From Niallia alba (GTDB lineage Bacteria; Bacillota; Bacilli; Bacillales; Cytobacillaceae): 64,000 nucleotides of DNA. Below are positions 27,574 through 43,980 of this stretch, in pieces. The position numbers were made by a program, and so were the translations under genes. The DNA is taken from positions 3,760,001 to 3,824,000 of the forward strand of contig NZ_JABBPK010000001.1 of assembly GCF_012933555.1 (NCBI RefSeq), read 5' to 3'. Position 1 is the first letter of the stretch. Every line of letters begins with the position of its first letter. A model generated the notes under the pieces. It was not told the DNA's origin and searched no databases. It saw only the letters and a program-made list of their open reading frames with translations.

Positions 27574-29976
27574 TTAAGAATAAGGTTTTATATGCCAAAT
27601 ATCATCTGCATATTCTTTTATTGTGCGATCACTTGAAAAATGACCTGACATAGCAATATTAACAATACTTTTTTGTAGCCAATCTTGCTTATTCTTAAAT
27701 ACCTGATTCACCTTTTCATGAATATTTGCGTAAGAATTAAAATCTTTTAAGACGAAAAATTGATCATTCTCTATTAGTAAAGAATCAAGAATGGGATCAA
27801 ATTCATTGGAAGGATGATCATAAAATCCATTTTTCAATTGATTGAATACCTCATGAATCCTATCATCATGATAATAATACTCCCGAGAACTATAACCGCC
27901 ATTTTGATAAAGTTCTAATACTTGATCTGCATTCATTCCGAAGATGAAAATATTCTCATCTCCCACTAAATCATGCATTTCAATGTTAGCACCATCAAGT
28001 GTTCCGATGGTCAATGCACCATTCATCATAAATTTCATATTACCTGTACCGGAAGCTTCTTTACTTGCTGTTGATATTTGCTCACTAACATCAGCAGCAG
28101 GAAAAATATGCTCTGCCAGTGAAACACGATAATTTTCGAGAAAGACAACCTTTAATTTATCTTGGATTCTTTTATCATTATTAACTTTATGAGCAACTGT
28201 ATTAATTAATTTTATAATTTTCTTGGCATAATAATAACCAGGTGATGCCTTTGCTCCAAATATAAATGTTCTCGGTTCCATGTCAATCGTTGGATCTTCT
28301 CTTAACTTATTATAGAGAGTCATGATATGCAGAATATTTAGTAACTGTCTTTTATATGCGTGCAGCCTCTTTACCTGTACATCAAAAATAGAAGAAGGGT
28401 CTACAAGGATACCATTTTTCTCCTTAATAATCTTAGCTAGTATCTCTTTATTATTATGCTTTATAGAGGCAATATTTTCTTTAAAATTCACATCGTCCTG
28501 GTAATTAAGCAATTCCTTTAGAAAAATGGGCTCATCAATCCATTTATCACCAATGGTTTGAGAAATTAAGTTCGTCAACTTAGGATTTGTTTTTATTAAC
28601 CACCTTCTATGAGTGATGCCATTTGTCTTATTATTAAACTTTTCGGGATAAAATGCATAGAAATCAGCCATTTCTCGTTTCTTTAAAATCTCCGTATGAA
28701 TTTCTGCTACTCCATTTACACTATAGCTACCGACCAAAGCTAAATGAGCCATCTTTATCATGCCATGTGCAATTATTGCCATTTTCTCAATTTTTTGAAA
28801 ATCACCCGGATACCGTTCCCATAATTCTTTACAGAAACGCTCATTTATTTCATTGATAATCATATAAATCCGTGGTAATAAAGGTTGGAATATATAGATT
28901 GGCCATTGCTCTAATGCTTCAGATAATGTGGTATGATTGGTGTAAGAAATAGTATTTGTAGTAATATCCCATGCTTCTTCCCAGCCTAATCCTTCCTCAT
29001 CCATTAATATTCTCATAAGCTCAGGGATTGCCAATACGGGATGCGTATCATTTACGTGGATGCTTATATAGTGATGCATTTCACTAATATTTTTATGTTG
29101 CTGCTTATAATTTCGAACAATGGACTGTAAGCTTGCAGAAACTAAAAAATATTGTTGTTTTAAGCGTAAGATTTTGCCTTCGTCATTGGAGTCATCTGGA
29201 TACAAAAATCCTGAAATTGATTCAGTTTCCCTTTTATATCGCATAATATCTTTGACATCTTTTGCAATCAAAGATGTTGGCTCCGCATTCCACAACCTTA
29301 GTGTATTAACAGTCGACGTATGATAACCGATTACTGGTACATCATGTGGAACTGCTGTTACAGCTTCGGCATTTAAATGCCGAAACTGTAACTTCCCATT
29401 CCTTTCATACATATCGATATTTCCCCAGAAATAAATGTCTACCGCTAAATCTTCTTTTCTGACTTCCCAAACCTGTCCTTGCTTTAACCATTGTTCAGGT
29501 AATTCAATTTGGTATCCATCCACAATTCGCTGTTCAAATAATCCATGCTTATATCGAATGCCATAACCATGCCCTGGCAAGTTTAATGTTGCGAGAGAAT
29601 CTAAGAAACATGCAGCAAGTCTTCCTAGTCCACCATTTCCAAGACCAGCATCATGCTCAATATCTTCTACTTCAAAGAAATCAATTCCAAGATCTGCCAA
29701 TCCTTCTATTACAACTTGATCAATGCCTAAGTTTATTAAGTTATTATGAAGCAATCTTCCTAATAAAAACTCGATTGAAAGATAATACACCTGTTTTCCA
29801 TTATTATTACGGCTTTGCTCATTTGTCTGTATCCAATTCGAGCTTACATACTCTCTAATCATGTGACCTAATGTTTGAAAATGATCGCTACTTGTTGTAT
29901 CTTCAAAGGTTTTTCCATATGTCATCTCAAGCCTTTGCAAAAAATACCTTTTAAATCGTTCCTTATTAGAAAACAT
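27574..29976 (-). CDS. glgP: Glycogen phosphorylase
   Basis: A phosphorylase of about 800 residues releasing glucose-1-phosphate from glycogen. Features: [15 protein letters not shown] in the N-terminal half and the pyridoxal phosphate site [20 protein letters not shown] near the C terminus, with the lysine in NMKF. I chose ATG at 29976 behind AGGAGTG; the open frame reaches 30063 but lacks a ribosome site there, and the shorter form equals the usual length. The start overlaps the glgA end by 11 bases. Last gene of the glg operon. Confidence 0.95.
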   Translation of the reverse strand: MFSNKERFKRYFLQRLEMTYGKTFEDTTSSDHFQTLGHMIREYVSSNWIQTNEQSRNNNGKQVYYLSIEFLLGRLLHNNLINLGIDQVVIEGLADLGIDFFEVEDIEHDAGLGNGGLGRLAACFLDSLATLNLPGHGYGIRYKHGLFEQRIVDGYQIELPEQWLKQGQVWEVRKEDLAVDIYFWGNIDMYERNGKLQFRHLNAEAVTAVPHDVPVIGYHTSTVNTLRLWNAEPTSLIAKDVKDIMRYKRETESISGFLYPDDSNDEGKILRLKQQYFLVSASLQSIVRNYKQQHKNISEMHHYISIHVNDTHPVLAIPELMRILMDEEGLGWEEAWDITTNTISYTNHTTLSEALEQWPIYIFQPLLPRIYMIINEINERFCKELWERYPGDFQKIEKMAIIAHGMIKMAHLALVGSYSVNGVAEIHTEILKKREMADFYAFYPEKFNNKTNGITHRRWLIKTNPKLTNLISQTIGDKWIDEPIFLKELLNYQDDVNFKENIASIKHNNKEILAKIIKEKNGILVDPSSIFDVQVKRLHAYKRQLLNILHIMTLYNKLREDPTIDMEPRTFIFGAKASPGYYYAKKIIKLINTVAHKVNNDKRIQDKLKVVFLENYRVSLAEHIFPAADVSEQISTASKEASGTGNMKFMMNGALTIGTLDGANIEMHDLVGDENIFIFGMNADQVLELYQNGGYSSREYYYHDDRIHEVFNQLKNGFYDHPSNEFDPILDSLLIENDQFFVLKDFNSYANIHEKVNQVFKNKQDWLQKSIVNIAMSGHFSSDRTIKEYADDIWHIKPYS

Positions 29977-31420
29977 GGGATTCACTCCTCGAGATAAGCT
30001 CTGCATATAATTGATTATATTTGAATGCAGATTGAGCCCAACTATTATCCATCGACATCGCATTCTTCATTAGTTTATGCCATACTTCTTTATCCTCTTT
30101 ATAAAAACCAATACCTCTTCTAATCGTAAAAAGCATGTCATGGGCATTAAAATTAGTAAAACTAAATCCATTTCCTTCTTCTGTCAGCTCATTATAAGAG
30201 AAAACTGTATCATTAAGTCCACCAGTTTCTCTTACAATTGGGATATTACCATATCTTAATGCAATTAACTGTCCTAATCCACATGGTTCAAACTTAGAAG
30301 GCATTAGAAATAAGTCGGCACCTGCATATATTTGATGAGCTAAGTTTTCATCAAATCCAATATAGGCTTTACACTTGTCAGAATACGTATATTCCATTTC
30401 ACGGAAAAAGTTCTCAAATTCCGGATCCCCTGTTCCTAATACTAGGAACTGTACATCCTCTTCCATTATTTCATGAAATACGTGCCTTACTAATTCCAAT
30501 CCCTTTTGACTAGTTAATCTGGTAATCATACAAATAATTGGAACCTCTGGATCTTCCTTTAATCCAAACTTCTGCTGAATAAATTTTTTATTTTCTTGCT
30601 TTTTTTCTAAAGAAGTAACCGTATAATTAGCTGTTATCCCTGGATCTGTTTCTGGATTATATGTTTCCTCATCGATACCATTTATAATGCCATATAAATC
30701 AGACTCTCTCTGCTTTAATACATTATTCAGCTTCTCCCCATAATATTCTGTTTGGATTTCGTTTTTGTAGGTAGGGCTTACTGTTGTTATTTTATCAGTA
30801 GCAATAAGTCCCCCTTTCATCAAATTAACGTTTCCATAAAATTCAAGATTATCTGCTGTAAAATAATAATCATTTAAATTAAATAAATCACCAAGAACCT
30901 CTCTTGGCAATATTCCCTGAAATTGAAGATTATGTATGGTAAAAACAGTTTTTATATTGCTATACTCTTTTTTCCACTTATAGTCGACATTCAATAAGAA
31001 AGGGATCATTGCTGTATGCCAATCATGGCAATGAATAATATCTGGATAATCGGCTAAATAAGGTAAGCTCTCTAATACGGCTCTATTAAAAAATGCAAAG
31101 CGTTCGCCATCATCTCCATAGCCATACAAGCCACTTCTCTTAAAGTACCACTCGTTATCAATAAAATAAAAAGTAATACCATCCACTTCTAACTCTTCAA
31201 TTCCACAATATTGATTTCGCCAACCGATTGGAACAAAAAAATAACATCGCTTCTTAATATTAGCAAGTAAATGTGCTGGAATATCTTGATATTTTGGCAT
31301 AATTACAGCCACATCCGTGCCTTGTTTTTTTAATTCTTTAGGAAGAGAACCAGCCACATCTGCCAGTCCTCCTGATTTTATAAATGGTACACATTCTGAA
31401 ACTGCAAATAATACTCTCAC
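29966..31420 (-). CDS. glgA: Glycogen synthase (ADP-glucose type)
   Basis: A 484-residue GT5 glycosyltransferase extending alpha-1,4-glucan from ADP-glucose. The N-terminal [13 protein letters not shown] motif (residues 16-28, KXGG binding ADP-glucose) and the C-terminal [12 protein letters not shown] segment are diagnostic. It starts with GTG overlapping the glgD stop by four bases, so the two are coupled. Length is typical. Confidence 0.96.
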   Translation of the reverse strand: MRVLFAVSECVPFIKSGGLADVAGSLPKELKKQGTDVAVIMPKYQDIPAHLLANIKKRCYFFVPIGWRNQYCGIEELEVDGITFYFIDNEWYFKRSGLYGYGDDGERFAFFNRAVLESLPYLADYPDIIHCHDWHTAMIPFLLNVDYKWKKEYSNIKTVFTIHNLQFQGILPREVLGDLFNLNDYYFTADNLEFYGNVNLMKGGLIATDKITTVSPTYKNEIQTEYYGEKLNNVLKQRESDLYGIINGIDEETYNPETDPGITANYTVTSLEKKQENKKFIQQKFGLKEDPEVPIICMITRLTSQKGLELVRHVFHEIMEEDVQFLVLGTGDPEFENFFREMEYTYSDKCKAYIGFDENLAHQIYAGADLFLMPSKFEPCGLGQLIALRYGNIPIVRETGGLNDTVFSYNELTEEGNGFSFTNFNAHDMLFTIRRGIGFYKEDKEVWHKLMKNAMSMDNSWAQSAFKYNQLYAELISRSESHVF

Positions 31421-32445
31421 GAATTCATCAACGCTCCTTGCACTGTTCCTTTTCTTACGACAAAGGGAGAATTAGCAGTACCAATCATCACTGTACCACT
31501 TTCTACGATTACATCCTTATCTAAAATAACAGAATCTAACTGGCAATTTTCTCCGATTGTACACTTTTGCATGATAATACAGTTTTTTAAACTAGAACCC
31601 TTTCCGACTTTAACCGCTCTAGATATAATACTATTATTAATATCACCTTCTATAAAGCAACCATTCGCTATCATGGAGTTTTTTACTTCTCCTGTACTAG
31701 TATAACGAGTAGGTGGCTCATCTTTTACTTTTGTAAATATTGGTCTCTCTTTTATAAAAAGCTGATTCCATACATTTGATTTTAATATATCTTTACTTAC
31801 ACGATAGTAACTAGATATAGAATCTATTTTTTCGGCATAGCCGTTATATTCATATTCACATATTTTTAACTGATTATTAATATCTAACACAACGTCCTTC
31901 ATGCATGTATAACCTGTTGCATCCCTTGAGTCTATTAAATTAATTAGCTTTGATTTCTTGATTAAATATACTTCTAACGAATTCCCATTATTAGTAACTT
32001 CCGTTATATCACAACCAGAGGCGAGATGACGCTCTAATACAGGATTAAAATTCATATTAAAAACAGTAAAACAATTTGCAACTATTGCATATTCTTGTTT
32101 ACTGCGGTGAAAATAATCAATATTTGCCGCAAAGTGATTAAATGAGCCAATTCCATTCGTATTAGAATCAGAAATAGAGGCTGGAAAGAAGAATAAACCA
32201 TCTCTCTTTCTATCCAAGTCCCAATTTTTCCCTGATCCTAAGTGGTCCATTAACGAGCGATACTGATACTTTGGAAAAATAGCAACGCTTCCTATTCCAG
32301 AGTTCACCATATTGGAAAGGACAAAATCGATTAATCGATATCGTCCACCAATTGGAAGTGCAGCAAGTGTACGATGAGCAGTTAACTCTTCTAAATCTTC
32401 CAGGTGTGTTGTTGCATCAATAATGCCCAGCATTGATCTTTTCAT
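31417..32445 (-). CDS. glgD: Glucose-1-phosphate adenylyltransferase subunit GlgD
   Basis: A 342-residue GlgC-like protein, shorter than GlgC and lacking the N-terminal GGXGXRL nucleotide loop (here [20 protein letters not shown]), as expected for the regulatory partner. The C-terminal left-handed beta-helix repeats are visible ([20 protein letters not shown]). In related bacilli GlgD stimulates GlgC. An AGGAGG site precedes the ATG, and it lies 23 bases after the glgC stop. Confidence 0.93.
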   Translation of the reverse strand: MKRSMLGIIDATTHLEDLEELTAHRTLAALPIGGRYRLIDFVLSNMVNSGIGSVAIFPKYQYRSLMDHLGSGKNWDLDRKRDGLFFFPASISDSNTNGIGSFNHFAANIDYFHRSKQEYAIVANCFTVFNMNFNPVLERHLASGCDITEVTNNGNSLEVYLIKKSKLINLIDSRDATGYTCMKDVVLDINNQLKICEYEYNGYAEKIDSISSYYRVSKDILKSNVWNQLFIKERPIFTKVKDEPPTRYTSTGEVKNSMIANGCFIEGDINNSIISRAVKVGKGSSLKNCIIMQKCTIGENCQLDSVILDKDVIVESGTVMIGTANSPFVVRKGTVQGALMNS

Positions 32446-32468
32446 CTTAATCCCTCCTATCTAGTTTG

Positions 32469-33614
32469 TTAGGAAATCATTTCATTAACCATTTCTTCTG
32501 TAACCAATACTACCTCATCTAGGTCTTTCTCTGGTTTAATGACCATTCCATCTGGTATTGTAATGTCAGAAGGGACAATAGCCTTCTCTATATAAACATC
32601 ATTTCCAATCTTCGCATCAGGCATTATGACAGAACTACGTATGATTGTCCCTTTCCCTACAGTCACCCCCTGGAAAACAATTGATTTTTCTAAATCTCCA
32701 CTAATAATACAACCTTCATTCACCATAGACTCTCTTACATGTGCATCACTTGAGATATATTGTGGGGGATGATTTGGATTAACCGTATAGATTCTCCAAT
32801 TATAATCAGAGATATTTAATGCACTATTATCATCCAGCAAATCCATATTTGCTTCCCAGAGACTTTGAACAGTTCCAACATCTTTCCAATATCCTTTAAA
32901 TGGGTAAGCTACAACCTTTTTCTTTTGTTCTATTAGTAAAGGAATTATATCTTTCCCAAAATCATGGGAGGAATTTTTATTTAAGTTATCTTCTTCTAGT
33001 AATTCTTTCAATACCTTCCATTTAAAAATATATATCCCCATTGAGGCTAAATTATTTTTAGGATGTTGAGGCTTCTCTTCGAATTCTATGATATCCATAT
33101 CTTTATTTGTATTCATGATTCCGAATCTACTAGCTTCTTCCCACCCTACTTGAATAACCGAGATAGAAGCATCTGCTTGCTTATTGATATGATACTCAAG
33201 CATTTCTTCATAATTCATTTTATAAATATGATCTCCTGATAAAATAAGAACATATTCAGGATCATATTGAGACAAATAGTTCTGATTTTGATAAATAGCA
33301 CTTGCTGTTCCTGTATACCATTTTACTTCAGATGATTCACTGTATGGGGGCAATACGGTTACCCCTCCATTGACACGGTCTAGGTCCCATGCACTTCCTA
33401 TCCCAATATATGAGTTCAAAACTAAGGGCTGATATTGCGTTAAAACTCCAACCGTTTCTATTCCCGAATTGGAACAATTGCTTAAAGTAAAATCAATAAT
33501 TCGATATTTCCCTCCAAAAGGAATAGCCGGTTTTGCTAAACTCTTAGTTAAAGAATAGAGTCTACTCCCCTTTCCTCCTGCTAGAAGCATTGCGACGCAC
33601 CGTTTCTTTCCCAT
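32469..33614 (-). CDS. glgC: Glucose-1-phosphate adenylyltransferase, catalytic subunit
   Basis: A 381-residue enzyme making ADP-glucose, the committed step of glycogen synthesis. The nucleotide loop [14 protein letters not shown] (about residues 10-23), [16 protein letters not shown], and the [11 protein letters not shown] metal site are intact. The C terminus has hexapeptide repeats. Its start lies 53 bases inside the 3' end of glgB, with an AAGGAG site within glgB coding sequence. Confidence 0.96.
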   Translation of the reverse strand: MGKKRCVAMLLAGGKGSRLYSLTKSLAKPAIPFGGKYRIIDFTLSNCSNSGIETVGVLTQYQPLVLNSYIGIGSAWDLDRVNGGVTVLPPYSESSEVKWYTGTASAIYQNQNYLSQYDPEYVLILSGDHIYKMNYEEMLEYHINKQADASISVIQVGWEEASRFGIMNTNKDMDIIEFEEKPQHPKNNLASMGIYIFKWKVLKELLEEDNLNKNSSHDFGKDIIPLLIEQKKKVVAYPFKGYWKDVGTVQSLWEANMDLLDDNSALNISDYNWRIYTVNPNHPPQYISSDAHVRESMVNEGCIISGDLEKSIVFQGVTVGKGTIIRSSVIMPDAKIGNDVYIEKAIVPSDITIPDGMVIKPEKDLDEVVLVTEEMVNEMIS

Positions 33615-35502
33615 TTCCTTTTCTCTCCTTCCGATGTTGAACTGGACGTAAAATGATCATACTAAAAGCTGGTATTGTGAGTTGAACAGAATAAGGTTTT
33701 CCATGAAATTCTACTTTTTCTGCTTTTATTATTTTTTTATTTATATAATTAGCTCCACCAAATCTATCAGTGTCACTATTTAATATTTCTCGGAAAGAGT
33801 TATTTAGAGGCACGCCAATTCTGTAATTTTCGTAAGTATGATAAGTGAAATTACAAATGACGACTAAATAATCCTCTTCGCTCTCAGCTTTACGTATAAA
33901 GGAGAATATCGACTGTTCTCTATTGTTTACATCTATCCAATCAAAGCCTTCATTTACGTGATCCAATTGAAACAAAGGCTTAGATCTTTTATAGATTTTT
34001 AATAGCTCCTTCATATACTCATTTGCCTTTTGGTGCATCTCATAATCTAGCAGCATCCAATCTAACTGTTCCTTATCTTTCCATTCTGCAAACTGTGCAA
34101 ATTCATTTCCCATAAATAATAATTTTTTTCCTGGATGGGCAATCATATATCCTAAAAGAAGACGAAATTGAGCAAATTTTTGCCAATAATCGCCTGGCAT
34201 CTTATCTACTAATGATTTTTTTCCATGAACAACTTCATCGTGTGAAAATGGCAAAACAAAATTTTCGGAAAAGGCATAATGTAGAGAAAAGGAGACTTTA
34301 TCATGAACATGTTTTCTATGAACGGGATCAGTTTCCATATAGGTTAAAATATCATTCATCCATCCCATATTCCATTTGTAATGGAACCCAATGCCTCCAT
34401 AATGGACTGGAGCCGTTACTTGAGGCCAATCAGTAGAATCCTCAGCAAACATTAAGACTGTTGAATCGTATTGACTAACTGTTTGATTAAGCTTTTGAAG
34501 GAAATCGATTCCATATTGATTTACACTGTTTTCATTTGAATTGGGCCAATAAATAATATTGGAAACAGCATCAACTCTAAATCCGTCGACGTGAAAATAT
34601 TCCATCCAAAAGATTGCGTTTGAAATAAGAAAACTCTGTACTTCATTTTTTCCTAAATCAAAATTAGCTGTTCCCCATACATGATTCTCACGATCCATCG
34701 GATTTGCATAATCAAATTGACTCGTTCCATCAAACTGATAAAGACCATGTGCATCTTTACAGAAGTGGCCAGGGACCCAATCTAAAATAACGCCAAGACC
34801 GTGCTGATGGCATTGATCGATAAAATACATTAAATCTTTTGGTTCCCCAAATCTACTTGTCGCTGAATAATATCCTGTACCTTGATACCCCCAAGATATA
34901 TCAAGTGGATGTTCTACTAGAGGCAGCAATTCTAAATGTGTAAAGCCTTGTTCAACAACATATGGAATTAATTCATCAGCAAGTTCTCTATAAGTATAAA
35001 GATCTCCACTCTCATGAATTTTCCAAGAACCTAAATGAACCTCATATATAGCAAGTGGCTCATTTAAATAGTTTTTCTTAGCCTTTTTTTGTTTCCATTT
35101 TGTATCTTTCCATTTATAGCCTTCCAATGAATAAACAATTGACGCTGTATTGGGTCTTACTTCAGAGAAAAAAGCATATGGATCAGCTTTCAAGAATACT
35201 TTTCCATCAGGCGTCGTTAATTTGTACTTGTACATAGAACCTGTTAGATCCTTATCGACATTTAGAAGCCAAACACCTTCATTATTTATTTGTTCAAGGG
35301 AATATCCCTCACCACTCCAATTATTAAAATCCCCAACTAATTGGATACTTAGAGCATTGGGAGCCCAAACACAAAAACTGGTGTAAACCTCTCCATTTTT
35401 ATGATGAACATGGGATCCAAATAATCTATAGCTCTCAAACAAGTTACCTTCATGAAATAAATGTAGTTGAAATTCTGTTGGGTATACTGTCTCCACTGTC
35501 AT
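33562..35502 (-). CDS. glgB: 1,4-alpha-glucan branching enzyme
   Basis: A GH13 branching enzyme of about 646 residues adding alpha-1,6 branches. An N-terminal CBM48 domain ([20 protein letters not shown]) precedes the catalytic barrel, with the nucleophile Asp in GFRVDAVSN, the acid Glu in MFAEDST and the Asp in [11 protein letters not shown]. The start is unclear: ATG at 35502 has GTAGG immediately before it, while GTG at 35496 has a better gap; both are far shorter than the open frame to 35583. First gene of glgB-C-D-A-P, tightly packed with overlaps. In B. subtilis the operon is sporulation-controlled. Confidence 0.94.
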   Translation of the reverse strand: MTVETVYPTEFQLHLFHEGNLFESYRLFGSHVHHKNGEVYTSFCVWAPNALSIQLVGDFNNWSGEGYSLEQINNEGVWLLNVDKDLTGSMYKYKLTTPDGKVFLKADPYAFFSEVRPNTASIVYSLEGYKWKDTKWKQKKAKKNYLNEPLAIYEVHLGSWKIHESGDLYTYRELADELIPYVVEQGFTHLELLPLVEHPLDISWGYQGTGYYSATSRFGEPKDLMYFIDQCHQHGLGVILDWVPGHFCKDAHGLYQFDGTSQFDYANPMDRENHVWGTANFDLGKNEVQSFLISNAIFWMEYFHVDGFRVDAVSNIIYWPNSNENSVNQYGIDFLQKLNQTVSQYDSTVLMFAEDSTDWPQVTAPVHYGGIGFHYKWNMGWMNDILTYMETDPVHRKHVHDKVSFSLHYAFSENFVLPFSHDEVVHGKKSLVDKMPGDYWQKFAQFRLLLGYMIAHPGKKLLFMGNEFAQFAEWKDKEQLDWMLLDYEMHQKANEYMKELLKIYKRSKPLFQLDHVNEGFDWIDVNNREQSIFSFIRKAESEEDYLVVICNFTYHTYENYRIGVPLNNSFREILNSDTDRFGGANYINKKIIKAEKVEFHGKPYSVQLTIPAFSMIILRPVQHRKERKGNGKETVRRNASSRRKGE

Positions 35503-35806
35503 CCTACTTTCTATTGCATTTAATATTAAGTGACTAAATTTTACACTTTGTACAATTGCAATTCCCTTTTTTTCGATATCCAAAACAAATTACGACAATC
35601 ATTGCTAAAATTTATACATTAAAGTAAATCCGATTAATTTTAATATTCTATCAATAAAGTGTAAATCCTTTTTTGTTTTTAAAATTTTATGATACTATAA
35701 AACTTTTTATGTTTAATTGACTGATTTAGATTGTGAATTTTTATCATAGATTTTTATTAATGAGAAATACTAAGAAGGATTTTTATAATAAGAAAGGAAC
35801 ATTATT

Positions 35807-36019
35807 ATGAGTAAAAGTGAAGAAGACTACCTTAAAGAACAATCAATGAGAGAATCCCATCCATTTTTTGAAGCACCAGATCAAAAAATACTAGCTATCG
35901 ATTTATTTAGAGGGCCATATACTGGATTTCTTTCCGATTTTGATTTAAATAATCCTGGGAATAAATTGCTGACTAGTGAGGCTAAATGGGAGGAAGATTT
36001 AAAACGGGGAAAATTTTAA
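35807..36019 (+). CDS. Hypothetical small protein
   Basis: A 70-residue hydrophilic protein without signal or membrane segment (MSKSEEDYLKEQSMRES at the start, DLFRGPYTGFLSDFDLNNPG in the middle). I do not recognise the family. Support as a gene: a well placed AAAGGA before the ATG, and a location alone between glgB and the tRNA cluster, ending before a bidirectional terminator. Confidence 0.6.
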   Translation: MSKSEEDYLKEQSMRESHPFFEAPDQKILAIDLFRGPYTGFLSDFDLNNPGNKLLTSEAKWEEDLKRGKF

Positions 36020-36089
36020 ATCATATACTTCATTCTTAATCTTTCCATTTGGGGATTTGAATATTGGTTTATATGATATAAAGATAAAC

Positions 36090-36124
36090 AAAAAAACTGA
36101 TAGCAAATGCTATCAGTTTTTTTA
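36090..36124. terminator. Terminator of the rRNA-tRNA operon (bidirectional)
   Basis: AAAACTGATAGC pairs with GCTATCAGTTTT around a short loop, with A runs before and T runs after. It lies directly after the last tRNA gene of the minus-strand operon and after the small gene ending at 36019. Confidence 0.92.
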
Positions 36125-36196
36125 TGACCCGTACGGGATTCGAACCCGTGTTACCGCCGTGAAAGGGCGGTGTCTTAACCGCTTGACCAACGGGCC
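36125..36196 (-). tRNA. tRNA-Glu (TTC)
   Basis: Cloverleaf with acceptor GGCCCGT/ACGGGTC and anticodon loop CTTTCAC. No CCA is encoded. It is the last of the 21 tRNAs of the rRNA operon. Confidence 0.96.
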
Positions 36197-36198
36197 AA

Positions 36199-36289
36199 TG
36201 GCGGAGAAGGAGGGATTTGAACCCTCGCGCCGCTTACGCGACCTACACCCTTAGCAGGGGCGCCTCTTCAGCCTCTTGAGTACTTCCCC
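36199..36289 (-). tRNA. tRNA-Ser (GCT)
   Basis: Class II tRNA with a long variable arm, acceptor GGGGAAG/CTTCTCC, anticodon loop CTGCTAA, discriminator G and encoded CCA. Confidence 0.96.
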
Positions 36290-36297
36290 AAAAAAAA

Positions 36298-36372
36298 TGG
36301 CTCCGCAGGTAGGACTCGAACCTACGACCGTTCGGTTAACAGCCGAATGCTCTACCACTGAGCTACTGCGGA
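36298..36372 (-). tRNA. tRNA-Asn (GTT)
   Basis: Acceptor TCCGCAG/CTGCGGA, anticodon loop TGTTAAC, encoded CCA. Confidence 0.96.
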
Positions 36373-36383
36373 ATATTTTTTTA

Positions 36384-36460
<77 letters not shown>

Positions 36461-36465
36461 AAATA

Positions 36466-36539
36466 TGGAGCGGGTGATGGGAATCGAACCCACGACATCA
36501 GCTTGGAAGGCTGAGGTTTTACCATTAAACTACACCCGC
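36466..36539 (-). tRNA. tRNA-Gly (TCC)
   Basis: Acceptor GCGGGTG/CACCCGC, anticodon loop CTTCCAA, discriminator U, encoded CCA. Confidence 0.96.
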
Positions 36540-36558
36540 ATATTTTCATTATTTATAA

Positions 36559-36635
36559 TGGGGCGACTAATGGGAATCGAACCCACGAGTGTCGGAGCCA
36601 CAATCCGATGCGTTAACCACTTCGCCATAGCCGCC
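36559..36635 (-). tRNA. tRNA-His (GTG)
   Basis: Acceptor GCGGCTA/TAGTCGC with the extra G at position -1 opposite discriminator C, the histidine identity pair. Anticodon loop TTGTGGC, encoded CCA. Confidence 0.96.
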
Positions 36636-36672
36636 ATCATAATTAAATTGTCATTTTAGTTTCTCTCTAAAA

Positions 36673-36748
36673 TGGTGGCTCAGGACGGAATCGAACCGCC
36701 GACACAAGGATTTTCAGTCCTTTGCTCTACCGACTGAGCTACTGAGCC
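36673..36748 (-). tRNA. tRNA-Phe (GAA)
   Basis: Acceptor GGCTCAG/CTGAGCC, anticodon loop CTGAAAA, encoded CCA. Confidence 0.96.
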
Positions 36749-36779
36749 ATTAGTTAATGCTATTTACTTTTTGAAAAAA

Positions 36780-36856
36780 TGGCGGTCCGGACGGGACTCG
36801 AACCCGCGACCTCCTGCGTGACAGGCAGGCATTCTAACCAACTGAACTACCGGACC
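36780..36856 (-). tRNA. tRNA-Asp (GTC)
   Basis: Acceptor GGTCCGG/CCGGACC, anticodon loop CTGTCAC, discriminator G, encoded CCA. Confidence 0.96.
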
Positions 36857-36859
36857 AGA

Positions 36860-36933
<74 letters not shown>

Positions 36934-36957
36934 ACGATAATAAATTATTTAATTAAA

Positions 36958-37050
36958 TGGAGGAGGAAGGGGGATTCGAACCCCCGCGCGGTTTGACCCG
37001 CCTGTCGGTTTTCAAGACCGATCCCTTCAGCCGGACTTGGGTATTCCTCC
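36958..37050 (-). tRNA. tRNA-Ser (TGA)
   Basis: Class II tRNA with acceptor GGAGGAA/TTCCTCC, anticodon loop CTTGAAA and encoded CCA. The discriminator reads U rather than the usual G of serine tRNAs. Confidence 0.95.
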
Positions 37051-37059
37051 TCAATGAAA

Positions 37060-37136
37060 TGGTGGACCTTGTAGGACTCGAACCTACGACCGGACGGTTA
37101 TGAGCCGTCTGCTCTAACCAACTGAGCTAAAGGTCC
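37060..37136 (-). tRNA. tRNA with CAT anticodon, probably Ile2 (lysidine-modified)
   Basis: Acceptor GGACCTT/AAGGTCC, anticodon loop CTCATAA, encoded CCA. The window has a separate initiator and a separate elongator Met tRNA, so this third CAT tRNA is best read as the AUA-decoding Ile2 substrate of TilS. Confidence 0.8.
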
Positions 37137-37145
37137 AATATATTA

Positions 37146-37222
37146 TGGTAGCGGCAGAGGGGATCGAACCCCCGACCTCACGGGTATGAACCGTACGCTC
37201 TAGCCAGCTGAGCTACGCCGCC
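37146..37222 (-). tRNA. Elongator tRNA-Met (CAT)
   Basis: Acceptor GGCGGCG/TGCCGCT with a G1-U72 wobble, anticodon loop TTCATAC, discriminator A, encoded CCA. Confidence 0.9.
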
Positions 37223-37242
37223 ATCATTAATAAATATAAAAT

Positions 37243-37318
37243 TGGTGGAGCCTAGCGGGATCGAACCGCTGACCTCCTGCGTGCAAGGCAGGCGCTCTCC
37301 CAGCTGAGCTAAGGCCCC
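37243..37318 (-). tRNA. tRNA-Ala (TGC)
   Basis: Acceptor GGGGCCT/AGGCTCC with the G3-U70 alanine identity pair, anticodon loop TTGCACG, encoded CCA. Confidence 0.96.
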
Positions 37319-37331
37319 AATAAGTTTTCGC

Positions 37332-37408
37332 TGGTCGGGAAGACAGGATTCGAACCTGCGACCCCTTGGTCCCAAACCAAGTGCTCTACCAAGCTGAGCT
37401 ACTTCCCG
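37332..37408 (-). tRNA. tRNA-Pro (TGG)
   Basis: Acceptor CGGGAAG/CTTCCCG, anticodon loop TTTGGGA, encoded CCA. Confidence 0.96.
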
Positions 37409-37416
37409 TAATATAA

Positions 37417-37493
<77 letters not shown>

Positions 37494-37509
37494 TTTATTT
37501 TAAAAACAA

Positions 37510-37598
37510 TGGTGCCGAGGACCGGAATCGAACCGGTACGGTAGTCACCTACCGCAGGATTTTAAGTCCTGTGCGTCTGCCAGTTCCGCCACCCCGGC
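37510..37598 (-). tRNA. tRNA-Leu (TAA)
   Basis: Class II tRNA with acceptor GCCGGGG/CCTCGGC, anticodon loop CTTAAAA, encoded CCA. Confidence 0.96.
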
Positions 37599-37607
37599 AT
37601 TGTTTTA

Positions 37608-37682
37608 TGGAGCGGAAGACGGGATTCGAACCCGCGACCCCCACCTTGGCAAGGTGGTGTTCTACCACTGAACTACTTCCGC
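37608..37682 (-). tRNA. tRNA-Gly (GCC)
   Basis: Acceptor GCGGAAG/CTTCCGC, anticodon loop TTGCCAA, discriminator U, encoded CCA. Confidence 0.96.
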
Positions 37683-37700
37683 GTCTATTTAATTAATAAT

Positions 37701-37785
37701 TGGTGCGGGTGAAGGGAGTCGAACCCCCACGCCTTGCGGCGCTAGATCCTAAGTCTAGTGCGTCTGCCAATTCCGCCACACCCGC
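37701..37785 (-). tRNA. tRNA-Leu (TAG)
   Basis: Class II tRNA with acceptor GCGGGTG/CACCCGC, anticodon loop CTTAGGA, encoded CCA. Confidence 0.96.
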
Positions 37786-37811
37786 TTAACATGCTTTTAA
37801 AAACTAATTAA

Positions 37812-37887
37812 TGGTGAGCCATGGAGGATTCGAACCTCCGACCCTCTGATTAAAAGTCAGATGCTCTACCGACTGAGCTAATGGCTC
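37812..37887 (-). tRNA. tRNA-Lys (TTT)
   Basis: Acceptor GAGCCAT/ATGGCTC, anticodon loop CTTTTAA, encoded CCA. Confidence 0.96.
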
Positions 37888-37892
37888 AAAGA

Positions 37893-37968
<76 letters not shown>

Positions 37969-37976
37969 AAACATAA

Positions 37977-38052
37977 TGGTGGAGGATGACGGGATCGAAC
38001 CGCCGACCCTCTGCTTGTAAGGCAGATGCTCTCCCAGCTGAGCTAATCCTCC
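37977..38052 (-). tRNA. tRNA-Val (TAC)
   Basis: Acceptor GGAGGAT/ATCCTCC, anticodon loop CTTACAA, encoded CCA. First tRNA after the 5S gene. Confidence 0.96.
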
Positions 38053-38064
38053 ATATAATATAAT

Positions 38065-38183
<119 letters not shown>

Positions 38184-38300
38184 TTTTATTGGGACATGTA
38201 TTATTATACATGTTTTAGAATAATTTTCAAGTATTTTTTTAAAAAATTATTCCCTGAAAACTAGATTATGAAGTAAAAAGAAAGAAATAAGTAATCATTT

Positions 38301-38448
38301 TGTCCAGCTCCAACGCCTATCGCCTATCAAACTTCCGATCATCTCCCTACGATAAGTCAACATCGATTCACTTACGTTCATCGTGTTTCCTTTATCTCAG
38401 TCGATGCTCCTCCAGTTTGTACGTCGATAAACAGGCGTTTCCGCTTTT
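38301..38448. repeat. Palindromic spacer element between 23S and 5S
   Basis: TGTCCAGCTCCAACGCCTAT at one end and ACAGGCGTTTCCGCTTTTC at the other can pair through AACGCCT/AGGCGTT, with a second stem inside (CTTACG..CGATGCTCC region). It resembles a palindromic element I recall in rRNA spacers and intergenic DNA of many Bacillus genomes. Confidence 0.6.
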
Positions 38449-38454
38449 CATTTT

Positions 38455-43420
<4,966 letters not shown>

Positions 43421-43521
43421 AGTTGATTAGCTCATTGCTAAACTCTAGCTTTTTATTACTTGTTTTCGTTCTATAACATTCGTTATAAAACGATTATTGT
43501 TGACGTTTGTTTGTTCAGTTT

Positions 43522-43530
43522 TCAAAGAGC
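43522..43530 (-). promoter_or_regulatory. boxA antitermination site of the rRNA leader
   Basis: The minus strand reads TTGCTCTTTGAAAACTGAAC, matching the Bacillus boxA (TGYTCTTTGAAAACT) in the leader between the promoters and 16S. Confidence 0.75.
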
Positions 43531-43563
43531 AATCTAGTTGGTCGCTCAAGAAGCGACTTTCCC

Positions 43564-43593
43564 AATATACCATCTATCAACATTCATTGTCAA
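43564..43593 (-). promoter_or_regulatory. rrn promoter P2
   Basis: On the minus strand TTGACA and TATATT are separated by 18 bases, about 145 bases before 16S. The -35 hexamer is a perfect sigma-A consensus. Confidence 0.85.
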
Positions 43594-43658
43594 TAGTTTT
43601 TCAAAAAACTTTTTCGCCATCCACTTCAATGTTTCGTGTTGTTTCAGCGACGGATATA

Positions 43659-43688
43659 AATATAACATTATTCCAAAATAAACGTCAA
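43659..43688 (-). promoter_or_regulatory. rrn promoter P1
   Basis: TTGACG and TATATT, 18 bases apart on the minus strand, about 95 bases upstream of P2. Tandem P1/P2 is the usual arrangement for Bacillus rRNA operons. Confidence 0.75.
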
Positions 43689-43980
43689 TACTTTTTTCAA
43701 AAAAAATCTCAGATTAATTAAAAAGAAGGATTATCGTCCTACAAGAAGAATTTTTTTCATTATATAACATACACTTAACTAATATTTGGTGTTTACAATG
43801 AATCAATAAAGGATAATATACTTTAGGTTTTGTATTATTTCAAAGGAATTCTTCCACCCATTAAAGTTTAATACTTGTTTGAATCGTTTAATTTCCTGTT
43901 TCATTAAATTATATCAACAGTAATTAATCATTAATGACACACTATTACATATTAATTAAAACACAGGAGATGGAACACAA

